A DNA stretch of 64,000 bases from Tetraselmis striata (Eukaryota; Chlorophyta; Chlorodendrophyceae; Chlorodendrales; Chlorodendraceae). Where the stretch lies: the NCBI GenBank assembly GCA_006384855.1, contig VCJN01000289.1:186001-250000 (forward strand), written 5' to 3'. Each line of letters starts with the position of its first letter. Position 1 is the stretch's first letter. This document shows, piece after piece, positions 35,373 to 45,590 of this stretch. The position numbers and the translations under genes were made by a program. The notes beneath the pieces were generated by a model that searched no databases, was not told where the DNA came from, and saw nothing but the letters and a program-made list of their open reading frames with translations.

Positions 35373-36257
35373 TCATACATACAAACCTGTTGGAGCTATA
35401 GCCATGCATGCATGCATGCATGCACCCATGCAATAGGGCGGCCGGGTGATGCCCTTGAGCCGTCCCGGGTTCTCAGCGCCAGCAGGCACGTGTATCCATA
35501 CCATACACATACGGTGCCCCTTATTGCACGGTGCGTGAGTAATTTGCGCGTATGGTTTATGGACGCAAAGCCACAGCCGGGGCGGGAAATGGGCGAATGA
35601 GCCCGCGGGATGCCCCGAAACCATAATATATATATGAACCAGCACGAACTGCGCCGAAACCACGACGTTATTGTGGTGCAGTTCCTGATCAAACCCTGCT
35701 GCGCTGCTCAGCGCACCCACGCGCCGGAGCGCTGGCCGGCCGGCTGCGGCGATTAATCCTTAGCGACTCCCGACTACAGGCGGCGCAGTGGTGATGCCCG
35801 AGCTGCCGCAGGAGCTCTAGCAATAGCGACTAATGGGCGGGCGGCAACGGCGTGTTCGACCTGCTTGTCGATACACGCTGCCCCTATTCCGTTCCTACTG
35901 TGACACTACCGTTTTTGCCCCTACCCGGGTGCGAAGGCGCTGTCGTCGCCGGCTCGTCGACTTGTGGAGCGGTGGCGAGACGCGCACATCAGGCTCCGCC
36001 ACAGCCGCCCAGTAGTTGACGGAGGGCCCGACGAGGGCCGGGAGGCAAACCACGGGTGGCGTCACTAACTGGCAGTGACGGCCAGGCGGCCGTCACAGTC
36101 GCTACGAGTGCTGCGTGTGCCGCTACTCCGTCAGCGAACTCTTTGCACCGCAGAGAATCCACGCCATCAAAAGTGAAAGCTTCATCCTTCGTCTGGATCA
36201 AGAATTGGTTGAAGTGCCTGTACTGAAAAAAAGTCGCCGGCGCGGGGCGGCGGGGCG
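35373..36257. other. Upstream region of queA
   Basis: It contains a CATG repeat (about 35402-35425). No gene-like frame is seen. The last 250 bp before the queA ATG are GC-rich and presumably hold its promoter and 5' UTR; no TATA box is obvious. Confidence 0.35.
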
Positions 36258-37764
36258 ATGGCGGCGGCAGCGGCGGCGGCGGCGGCGGCGAGCCTGCTGC
36301 GTCGCGGCGCGGCAGGAACAATGGCGATAGCGGCGCAGGGCCAGGCGCGGGCGCTGTCGACCGCGTCACTTTCCGACTTCGACTTCCATCTGCCGCAGGA
36401 GCTCGTGGCGCAAGTGCCGGCGGAGCCTCGCGACAGCGCGCGCCTGATGGTGGTCCGCCGCGCGGAGGGCACCATCGAGCACGCCGTGTTCCGGCAGCTT
36501 CCGGACATCCTTAGCCCGGCGCACATGCTGGTCGCGAACAACAGCCGCGTCGTCAACTGCAAGCTGGCGGCACGCGGGCCGCGCGGCGCGCCGCTGGTGC
36601 TTTATCTGCTACAGCAGCTGGACGACGGCGGGGCCATGTGGGAGGTCTCCGGCGATGATGCGTACGAGGCGCTGCCGCCCGGGGCGGCCTTCTCGGTCGA
36701 CACGCCCGGCGGGGCGGTGGAGGGCCGCGTGCTTGCCGCCGAGGGCCTGGACGCCCCGTCGCGAGCGACCTTTCGGGCGCCAGCGGGCTGCGGGAGCGTG
36801 TCCAGCCTCCTGCGCGAGGCGGCGAGCGTGCCGCTGCCTCCGTACATCCACTCCACGGCGGGGGCCGACTCGGGCGGCTACCAGACGGTGTACGCCAAGG
36901 AGGACGGCAGCGTGGCGGCGCCCACCGCGGGGCTGCACTTCACGGAGGAGGTGCTGGAGAGGCTGGCGGCACGGGGGGTGGCGCGGCAGGAGCTCACGCT
37001 GCACGTGGGCTACGGCACCTTCGGCCACGTTCGGCACGACGACCTCTCGCAGCACCGCATGCACTCCGAGGTCTTCACCATCAGCGACCCCGTCGCGGCC
37101 GCCATCAACACGCATCGGCGCGCCGGGCGCCCGCTTCTGGCGGTCGGCACCACCTCCACGCGTGTGCTCGAGTCGTGCGCCGCCGAGGACGGCACGCTCA
37201 CTGCGCGCAGCGGCGAGACCGACATCTTCATCCACCCGGGCTACCGCTTCCGCGCCGTGGACGCGCTGCTCACCAATTTCCACATGCCCAAGCTGACACC
37301 CATCATGCTGGTGGCCGCTTTCGCGGGGTGCGGCGCCCTCTTGTACCCCCTTTGCTATATACCCACTCCCACATCCCAAGTCTCCACCACACATTGTTCT
37401 CCGCCTCTCCGAGAACACGTCTGCCACATCCAATCATCCAAAATAATTCCAATGTCAGCAGCTTATTCCCTCACTCGCAATCAACCCCCCATGCCAGCCA
37501 GCCCGCCCCGTGATGCCACCGCAGCAATTCACATCCTGTCCGTCCTTCAAGTCAATTCGCTTGACATTTACTAGTACCGCGGCTCCCTACTATTAACATC
37601 ACGAGCATCACAGGAATGATGCGAGGTCCATGAGCCCCCCCCCCCCCCCCCCCCCCCCCCCCGGCCCCTGCTGCAGATATGACCTCACCATGAAGGCGTA
37701 CGAGGAGGCCGTGAAGGAGCGCTACCGCTTCTTCAGCTTTGGCGACTCCATGCTGATCCTGTAG
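36258..37764 (+). CDS. queA: S-adenosylmethionine:tRNA ribosyltransferase-isomerase (QueA), two exons
   Basis: QueA transfers and rearranges the ribose of S-adenosylmethionine onto 7-aminomethyl-7-deazaguanine in tRNA, giving epoxyqueuosine at wobble position 34. Exons 36258-37327 and 37677-37764 join within a Gly codon and give 385 residues. Family motifs appear in order: [20 protein letters not shown] (about residue 41), [63 protein letters not shown], and exon 2 [13 protein letters not shown]. Bacterial QueA is about 340-360 aa; here ~37 extra N-terminal residues (poly-Ala, then Arg, Ser, Leu) resemble an organelle transit peptide. A second ATG at 36321 could give a shorter form. A bacterial or organellar origin is likely; the intron shows it is a nuclear gene. 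Confidence 0.9.
37328..37676 (+). other. queA intron with 28-bp poly(C) tract
   Basis: 349 bp, donor GG|GTGCGG, acceptor CTGCAG. The run of 28 C (37635-37662) ends 14 nt before the acceptor and serves as its pyrimidine tract. Reading through the intron instead would lose the conserved QueA C-terminus. Confidence 0.85.
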
Positions 37765-39960
37765 CGCCGCCGCAGGGCTGCAAGGCACGCACCCCGGATG
37801 ACACGCCTCACGATTAGTCCCCGCGCCGCGCAGGCGCATGGTGGAATGAATGTGCGGGTGTGGGTGTGCCCGTGGTCGGGTAGGGAGGATGCTGGGACAC
37901 TCCGGTGGCGGTACCCTCACTGGCCACACAGCCTACCCGCTAACAACACATTTCCGTTCCTACGTAAATATCGCTCCGTGGCTCACACCGGTTCCCGCAT
38001 CGCACAGCCGCATTTCTCCGGTCAGCGGCTTTCGCGCTTGCTGGTATGCCTTGCGCGCAGCGCATCGCCGCGACTGGGGATGCCGGGGAGCAGGTGCCGA
38101 GGGACGAGGCAGGGGTTGTCTCACGTCAATGATCAGCGAGTACTCGCCGGCATGCGGGTGCGCCGGCTCTGCGTCATATTTGAAGTGCGGTTGCAGTTGC
38201 CGAGCATGGCCACGCTTGGCAGGGAAGTGCGCACTGGTGCAGTACCCCCGCGCCGTAGGCGTTTTGATAGGCCACATGTGCTAGAAGCGGCACAGTAGAG
38301 ACACAGGAATCACCTAGAAATACAACAGTCCAAAAAACCCCGTAGGCCTTTCATGAATGAGTCTCTCGAGAAACTGGCGTGGACTGCGCGGAATTGACCC
38401 AGCGGCGGCTTCAAAATACCGGCTTAATCAGGTCTGATTTGATCCGTTCATGTAGGACTATAGGAGGAAACACTTCCCGAGATTCCATGCACGGAAAGCC
38501 GGAAATTTCGCCATCGTGCAATAGTTCTGGATATTATGTGTGTGTAACACGGAGTGTCTGGCTGACCACAGCGCGCCCGATGCATTGATAGCCACTGCCT
38601 ACCGTACCCACGCTTTGGGTTAGCAATATATCGCTGTTTTCGACCCCCCGCAAAGAGAGCAGAACGGACGCTGTCTGGACTTCTGTCAGAATATGTACAG
38701 TGCCACAAAATCTGCGCGGACTTGACGATGCAAGGAACCCGCGGACCCAATTTAATGGTCCGGGTATGGAACGACTCATTCATCGCACATGGCAGGAGGG
38801 CGAGGAGTGCCAGATGTGTCTTGCCATGCCTGCTTTCGCTGTAGCGCTACGGGTGCGTAGAATGGGCTTGGGCTTTGAGATGCTCGCATAGTTTTAGCAC
38901 TATAGACTTGCAGACCTGGCAAGGCAACTGGCAAATACACTTTCGCTTTGTCTATGTGATTGGCACGGAATGGCAGTGTTAATGTGTGATGGACGACTCT
39001 GAACTACAGTTGGACTGTGGGAACTAACCTGGCTCCAGGCCAGCTGCTGTGACTGTTCAGGTCAACTAACAAACCTATGTGAAGCTGCTAAGTACAAGCA
39101 GCGTATGAGACTTCCTATATATAGTACCTCAGATATAACAGACTAAGGCACTAAGTACAACTAGTGATGTGAAACTGTGATTAGTACTTTGGCTGGAATA
39201 TGAATGGCCGGGAGTCACTCTGGCCAGTAGAACTGGTAAGGCATGTTGCAGACATGCCTCAAAATATGAAAGTTGAGAAACCTCACACCTGTAACTCGCT
39301 TTAAGCTTCTCCCACCTCCTGAGTCGGCCCTGTGCTCGACACCCTGCAATTCCCTGCAACAGATAGAGTGCATGCTGCTAGCAATCAGCTGCACACATTC
39401 CATCCTGTAAGCTCAGCAGACAACAAGCCTCACATCCTTCTTGGTTGTCCAGTTTGAGGATGTATGGATTGCATCGTCTGGATCCATGCCATCCCATATA
39501 TAATCCTTTGTCCTCCGATAAGAAAGGGAAATGATACTTCAAACCTTACTCGTACCGGAAATGGGTGCGCATCTCATCGGCAGAGCGGTGTTGCTATCCG
39601 CGTATCTGTGATCTTGATACAAGCCGCATCATTCATCATTGCAGCCAGCGCTTGAAGGTATACATGTATCCTAGGTAACAAGGTGTGAGTAGATAAATTG
39701 TAGATGTGTGGATAGTAGAACAATGGGATTTTTGTATGAGACAGATCTGCATGGCATTATCTCAGAGCCACCCTGCGTTGGCTCCCGATACCGCCTTTGC
39801 TTTCAGCTTGCGAATGCGACCATGCTGGAGAGTTGTGGATCCCTCGGCGGGACACCCAAGAAGCTGAGGAACACCGCACCTGTCACCGCACGTAACCTTA
39901 CCCGTAGCTCTTTTTATCTATAATTGATACATGGTAGCTTCCAGGGAGAAAACAAAGTAC
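37765..39960. other. Intergenic DNA, nothing recognised
   Basis: ORFs are short and overlap on both strands without protein-like character. No repeat shared with the rest of the window and no RNA gene was seen. Confidence 0.35.
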
Positions 39961-39989
39961 ACCTCACTCGCCGTCATGCCGTAGTCATA

Positions 39990-40132
39990 TGAAATCACAC
40001 ACACACACACTCATACACACACACACACACACTGACACACACACACACACACTGACACACACACACACCATAACGTACACCTCACGCCATACAATACACC
40101 ACACTCGCCGTCATGCCGTAGTCATATGAAAT

Positions 40133-40185
<53 letters not shown>

Positions 40186-40214
40186 TCACTCACTCACACA
40201 CTCACACTCACTCA

Positions 40215-40288
<74 letters not shown>

Positions 40289-40290
40289 GG
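39990..40290 (+). repeat. (CA)n microsatellite
   Basis: About 300 bp of CA repeats with CTCACT interruptions; a block CGCCGTCATGCCGTAGTCAT preceding it is duplicated at 39969 and 40106. It ends in a 12-13-bp G run. Confidence 0.95.
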
Positions 40291-40493
40291 GGGGGGGGGG
40301 GAGTCGCGTCGCATCCTCGGCTATGTACCGAGTTAGCGACCTACTATTTACTATTTGTCGTTCTATCTTCGTACGGTATAGTCGCACAACAACTATAACA
40401 TGCAGTAGTACTGGGTCGTACTAGCATCGGTGTTAATTGCAAAAGGCATGCTATAAGAAATCCTTCGCTAGAAGCAATACTACAAGATCAACA

Positions 40494-40832
40494 CAATACG
40501 CTTAATCAAAAGGGGCACGCACCCTGCGGCTACGCGTGCGACAACGCGCACTGTGCGGCGCACCCTCTTGCTCACCTCACTCACTGTGCCGAGGTCCATG
40601 CATGTGTACTCCGACATTTCCAAGAAGTCTCGAAGTGGGCCCTTCTGCCCTGGCTATATGTTGTGCCTCGCCGCATCCCGCAATGCTGGCCCCCGTTGCA
40701 TGTCGCCTAACATGGTGCGATGAAACCGATTCACGGCCATGGCCCGGGGCGCTGCAACGTACTTGACCCCGTACCGCATGGTCTTGAACTCAAGCGCCAT
40801 AATAAGCGCAGCACTCGTCGTCGTCTTCAGTA
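40494..40832 (-). pseudogene. Unrecognised protein-like frame with one stop
   Basis: The minus strand reads through from about 40832 to 40494 with one in-frame TAG near 40655. Parts look protein-like (MALEFKTMRYGVKYVAAPRA; AVNRFHRTMLGDMQRGP; LRDFLEMSEYTCMDLGTVSE). It lies just outside the left end of the tyrosine-recombinase element and may be an exon or a transposon scrap. No family recognised. Confidence 0.25.
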
Positions 40833-41168
40833 CAGGTAGTCGCTACATATGGATACGGGTACGGGTATTGATCTAAACTAGTTTATGGAGTTTCCTCCCT
40901 TGACCTAACCGCTTTTCAGCTACAAGTGCTGCTCAGTGGTACGGGAACTAGGCACGTGTTGTTGCGCCCTTTTTCGGTGCAGCACGAGTAGACAGAAAAG
41001 CAGCCATAACAGTTGAGCCTGCCATCTTCCAGTTTTCGATGCGTTCCACGCAACGATGTTATAACTGTCTCGTAACCTGTTGCGAGCAAGGTCACCCCAG
41101 GTTGTTCAAGACCACACCCGGCTCACCACCCGAGTGTGATATTCTCGTCCGTACGTCCGTGCATTACC

Positions 41169-42044
41169 ATGCGAGATGGAGAAGAACCCGTCGTTGAGCC
41201 GACGCTCGAGTCGCTACACGCAGATGTGAAGCCCCAGTCTACATTGCTGCGGGAGCTTGCTACAGCAATGGCCCAACTTACGGCTCGTGAGCGCGTTGTT
41301 GATGGAGAAGGAGCACATGGTTCCGGTTCCGGGCAGCGCGTCGCGGGAGAGCCGACAGGCAGCGGGGGAGCCGCAGAGCGCCCCGACTTGCTAGAGCTAG
41401 CCCACAGCGGCCGCGTCGGAGCAAAATCCGTGAGTGACGAGGATGACTACCTCGCGGTGCCAGAACTACTGCAGAGAACAGAGTCTGGTTACGAGGCCGT
41501 TCGACCGGTCAGCCGAGTGCCTGGACTCTTCCCCCTGAGCACCGACCTAACGAACGAGTACCTCAAGCAGGATGACCGGCGTCTGCCGGCCCAGGAGGAG
41601 TATTTATGGATTTCGTGTTTCGGCGCCCACATGGCCGCAATTTTCGTGGCGCTTGACGAGCTGCTGCCTTACGTCCCTGCTGCAAATCAGGACTTCATCC
41701 CTTACCTCGCGAGAGCTCGGAACCACGCCGAAGCCATCGACAAGGCGTTTCGCTTTCGTTTGGCCTTCCTACGGAGGCTTAATGAGGTCAAGCGTGTGCA
41801 CGGTGACCAAGGTGTTCTGGACGTGCTGCGAGCTCAGCACTTTCAGCCTGATTATGAGCATCTAGGCTCCGCGATTTTTGGGGACCTCATGAGGGACTAC
41901 GAGCGTCGCGTCTTCGAGGCGACAGCGGCCAGCAGCGCCAAAGTAACCGCTACTGCTCGGGTGGCGGCAGTAGTTGCAGGTCGCGGACGTGGACGAGGAC
42001 GTGGCGGTGGACGCGGGCGTGGCCGCGAAGGTGAGCACGAGTGA
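41169..42044 (+). CDS. Gag-like / DNA-binding ORF of the recombinase element
   Basis: 291 residues from ATG 41169 (the context TTACCATGC is reasonable). The N-terminal 50 residues are helical (ESLHADVKPQSTLLRELATA), followed by a Gly/Ser linker. A central helical domain spans about residues 120-250 (EEYLWISCFGAHMAAIFVAL; IDKAFRFRLAFLRRLNEVKR). The end is a long Arg-Gly tract (RGRGRGRGGGRGRG) expected to bind nucleic acid. This layout and its place directly 5' of a recombinase suit a structural or accessory ORF of a tyrosine-recombinase transposon. It is intact, which implies a recent element. Confidence 0.6.
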   Translation: MRDGEEPVVEPTLESLHADVKPQSTLLRELATAMAQLTARERVVDGEGAHGSGSGQRVAGEPTGSGGAAERPDLLELAHSGRVGAKSVSDEDDYLAVPELLQRTESGYEAVRPVSRVPGLFPLSTDLTNEYLKQDDRRLPAQEEYLWISCFGAHMAAIFVALDELLPYVPAANQDFIPYLARARNHAEAIDKAFRFRLAFLRRLNEVKRVHGDQGVLDVLRAQHFQPDYEHLGSAIFGDLMRDYERRVFEATAASSAKVTATARVAAVVAGRGRGRGRGGGRGRGREGEHE

Positions 42045-42254
42045 CGATGTGGGGCGCCTTTCGTCGGAGCTGCTAGAGCTTTGCGAGGCCACCTTTCGGT
42101 GACCGCCGCAAAGCGCACCCTTGCATCTCAACGGCGGGAGCGCCATGTATCATGACTTGACCCCCCCACCTTACAAACTTCATTTAGACCTTCCTCGGTG
42201 CGGCGCTTCTTACAGCTACAGCCGAGTGCGGCTCAACCATCCGCACACCTGCAC

Positions 42255-43604
42255 ATGGCGGCTCAACCAACCGCCTCCCGTACCATTCCCTCAATGCGTC
42301 CGTCGGTTGTTACACTGCGTGTTACAACTGGTTCGCAACGACCAAGCTTCGCGCGTGTACGCTACGCGCGTGACAGGCGCCACGAGCGCGAAGGGCGCGC
42401 GGGGCGGCCCTCCTACCTGAACCTAGCCCCGCAAACCCGTAGTGGTGCTACTGCAAACCCGTCCAGCAACTACCGGCCAACCGCCGGGAACCTAACCGCT
42501 GCTGCCGAGTACTTTGCGAACAGTAGTCGCACCTCTGGAACTCTGTCGGTAAAACGACGCACTTACGTAATTGACGAGCCCGAAGCTGTCGCCCCTTGGG
42601 CTGCTTCACTACGATCTCGACTGCAGGAGGCTTTCGGCTCAGACGAGTTAGGACGACGGACACTCGACCTGCTCTCCAGCTCCCTCACCGCTCAGACACT
42701 CAAGAGCTACGCCGGCAGACTGTCTCAGTTCGCGGAGTTCTGCCACGACTCCGAGAACATCAGTCCTCTAGAGGCGACCACTGCTCATGTCGTTCGGTAC
42801 GTCGCCTGGATTGGTGAGCGAGGGCACATTGGAGCCAAGTCCCTGCAACCTTACCTGTCTACAATCAACACGTTCTTCGAGCTGCACAACCTCGACCCCA
42901 TCGCCAAGGACAGTCTACACCTCACTTCGGCAAGGCATGGGTTGATGCTGCGACAGCGCCGTCTAGAAACAACCCCTTTGCGAGTTCCTCTGCCTGCCGA
43001 TGTAGCTTACCGCCTCGTCACAAAGGCCGAGCTGATTGTGTCTGCTCCCACCCCAGAGTACCAACACGACTTCCGAGCCCTCGTGGCCTCGGTTGTCAAC
43101 TTCATGTTCTTCGCCAGAGGACTTACTGGCGTCTCCCGCCGAGTGCGGGATGTGCATGTCGACAATTACAACATTACCCTGCAGGTGTACCGCGAGAAAG
43201 GCCGCGCTGGCCGACGGGGGCGCGACGACCTGCGCGTACTTCTCCTTCCGGTGGCCGAGCACCCCCGAGTCGCACGTCTCCTGCACCACTTCATCGACAC
43301 GGTACAGTCTGTCCCCCTGGTGAACGTTGCCTTGGCTGAAACAAACTTCTGGGCGGTCACCCCGAGCGAGCAGTCAAAACCTTGGACTGCCGCTACAATG
43401 TCGGACTGGCTGTCTACAGCAGTCCGTCTGGTCGGTGCTGCCCCTCCCGCCGGCACTTCCTGGACCTCACACAGCCTTCGCAAAGGAGCAGCGTCTGCGG
43501 CCAACGCCATCGGGGTACCATTGTCCCACATTCGCTACCAAGGCGGCTGGGCCACTAACTCCGACGTCGTTCTGGACTACATCCACTGTGAGATTCATAT
43601 GTGA
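42255..43604 (+). CDS. Tyrosine recombinase of a transposon
   Basis: 449 residues from the ATG at 42255 (the frame is open upstream to 42198). It catalyses DNA strand exchange through a covalent 3'-phosphotyrosine link. An N-terminal core-binding domain (LTAQTLKSYAGRLSQFAEFC, about residues 140-245) is followed by the catalytic domain: first Arg in FARGLTGVSRR, candidate Lys in VYREKGRAG, the H-x-x-R box TSHSLRKGAASAANAIGV, then GGW and the nucleophile Tyr in VVLDYIH, ten residues from the C-terminus. The active site is complete, so the protein may be functional. HSLRKGA with GGWA is typical of transposon recombinases of algae and other protists. Confidence 0.85.
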   Translation: MAAQPTASRTIPSMRPSVVTLRVTTGSQRPSFARVRYARDRRHEREGRAGRPSYLNLAPQTRSGATANPSSNYRPTAGNLTAAAEYFANSSRTSGTLSVKRRTYVIDEPEAVAPWAASLRSRLQEAFGSDELGRRTLDLLSSSLTAQTLKSYAGRLSQFAEFCHDSENISPLEATTAHVVRYVAWIGERGHIGAKSLQPYLSTINTFFELHNLDPIAKDSLHLTSARHGLMLRQRRLETTPLRVPLPADVAYRLVTKAELIVSAPTPEYQHDFRALVASVVNFMFFARGLTGVSRRVRDVHVDNYNITLQVYREKGRAGRRGRDDLRVLLLPVAEHPRVARLLHHFIDTVQSVPLVNVALAETNFWAVTPSEQSKPWTAATMSDWLSTAVRLVGAAPPAGTSWTSHSLRKGAASAANAIGVPLSHIRYQGGWATNSDVVLDYIHCEIHM

Positions 43605-45590
43605 CATACGGGTGACGAAGCACTACTACTAGCGACTATTATTTATCCGTGAAGGCTGCTGCTGGTGGCGGCACGTCCATCCAGTTACGTGCGAGTACAT
43701 CCGGCGTTATTGCCGGCGGGCGATAAATCCTTTTTGTAATCATTATGGTAGTCGTACTAGCCCGGTGATGTGTTACATGGCACTGACGTATAAGGTACAA
43801 GGTTGTCTGTGTAGTACCGGGTAGTACGCGATATATTTATTAAGCCGGTACCGGGTATCTAGTACGAACCCGGGCGCGATGACGAGTCGTCCTGTGGATA
43901 ACTACGACTGTTAGTACATGGGAGCGCAAATCGCAGCCGTACGTATTTGGTAACACTAGGGATTTTTGTGTACATTATAGCTAGTACTGCTGAACGGGCC
44001 TGCCAGCCGTCCGATCAAAGGTCATCAGATGGGCGGTTTGGCTGCCATGTTTTGCCAAAGAGTGCTCACGTTACATAAATATTCGCGAGGGGAAGGGCGG
44101 GGGCAGGCAGCGGTTTGCCGAAGAATGTTTGAATTACAATATTCGCGACAGCTGCCGTCGGGCATGTGGCGGGGGGCGGGGGGGGGGGGGGGGGGGGGGG
44201 GGGGGTGGCGGGCGTGGTCCCCCCGCCGCCACCCCCCCCCCCCCCCCCCCCCCCTCCCCCCGCCGCCCGCCGCTCCCGCCGGGGGAGTGAGGGGAGGGGG
44301 GTAAGGGGGCGGGGGCTACTGCTTGTTCTTGTTCTTGCGTGCCCGGGGGACCCTCCGCTTCGACGATCTCGCTGCCTCCGCCTGCGCCTCCGACTCCGCG
44401 ACCGTCAGTTTCTTACCTCGGCGCTTCTTCACTGGCCTCTTCCGCTTCTTGTCATCCGTCAGTGTCTTCACCACCCCGGGAGGCTGTGCCGTCGACGACG
44501 CCGCCATGAGCTTCCTTACCTTGGCGTCGGGACGCCCCCTGTGCCTAGACGCCCACAACAAGCCACAATGGTTTCGCCTTTAAGCGGCTGAGGATGCGGC
44601 CTCCTCGGCCACCACGAGTTGCGCCGCTGGCACTGTGGAAGCCTTGTCGTTGAGGTGGGCCTTACGGCGCTCCCGGACGAACCTGCGCGCGGCACAAGTT
44701 AGCCACGAGTGGGTGCGTGCTAATGTGGAGGGTGGAGTGTTTTGTTGCGCGCCCACCTTGTCACGCGTTTCCTCATGTCTTTCTCGTCCTCCTCGATGCC
44801 GGGGGCGAGGAAACGCGAGACAACAAGGCTCGCCGCCCACTTTTGCCCGGGGGGCGAGGTCTGCCATGGCGCCGTGAGCGGTGAAGGGGCGGGGGGGGCG
44901 GGGGGGGGGGGGGGGCTGCCGAGGTGGAGAAACTAACACCCAGTCGACGACCGCCTTCCGCAGCAGTCAACGACACATCGGAGGCGAGGAGCAGCGCGCC
45001 ACTACTATTTATATGCACGTATTGTCAAGAGCTAGTCGGTGCGGCATTGTGTCGGTGTAATTTCGCAATGTTTATTGTTGAAGTAGCACGGCGTAATGAA
45101 TACACGGTTTCACCGAGTGAATCCGGGATAATATGTGCGGTAGGGCGCGCCTATATGTGCGCGACGAATGTGCGCGCGCAGCGTTGTGCGGCGGTGTGCG
45201 GCGGTGTGCACCGATGTTAATATAGTGTGAATATTATATCGGCCGTAGACGATCAGGTCTGGCAGCACCGCCCGTGCTTGTAAATAAGCGACAATGGATC
45301 ACGTCATGCTCCGGTTGTACTCCTACACTTCCTCCACTTTGGCGGGTGGGGGGGGGGGGGGGGGCGGGGGGGGTCCTGTCCTTATTACTTGCATCGGTGG
45401 ACGTGCTGGATATGGAGGTCACCGGGCACATCGCGTGGTTTCGGAGCAGTTCATTCGCGCCTCCTCGTCTTGTTTGCAATCGTCGCCCTAATCCAATGCA
45501 TGGTGAGTAGCGGGACACTGTGCCCCCCCCCCCCCCCCCCCCCCGGTTTATGTAAACAAATATCTAGCCGTGCATGCGCCGCAATCGGTA
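43605..45590. other. GC-tract-rich DNA with a possible basic ORF
   Basis: It contains facing runs of 28 G (44178-44205) and 23 C (44232-44254) and other G/C runs near 44890, 45348 and 45523. A minus-strand frame 44316-44561 (81 aa) ends in a Lys/Arg-rich tail (DDKKRKRPVKKRRGKKL) like a nuclear protein C-terminus, and VSRFLAPGIEEDEKDMRKRV near 44790 on the same strand is protein-like. No intact gene or family can be named. Confidence 0.3.

Larger units (their letters stand above)
40869..43620 (+). mobile_element. Two-ORF tyrosine-recombinase element (Crypton- or DIRS-like)
   Basis: The left end TGATCTAAACTAGTTTATGG at 40869 recurs with ~180 bp of following sequence at 51493, which marks it as the end of a dispersed element. 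Inside lie a Gag-like ORF (41169-42044) and a tyrosine recombinase ORF (42255-43604). No reverse transcriptase is present between or after them, which excludes a complete DIRS element. The right end is not defined. Confidence 0.65.

Noticed and set aside
42121..42420. 99-codon ORF upstream of the recombinase
   Set aside because: Overlaps the recombinase reading frame and has no motif.
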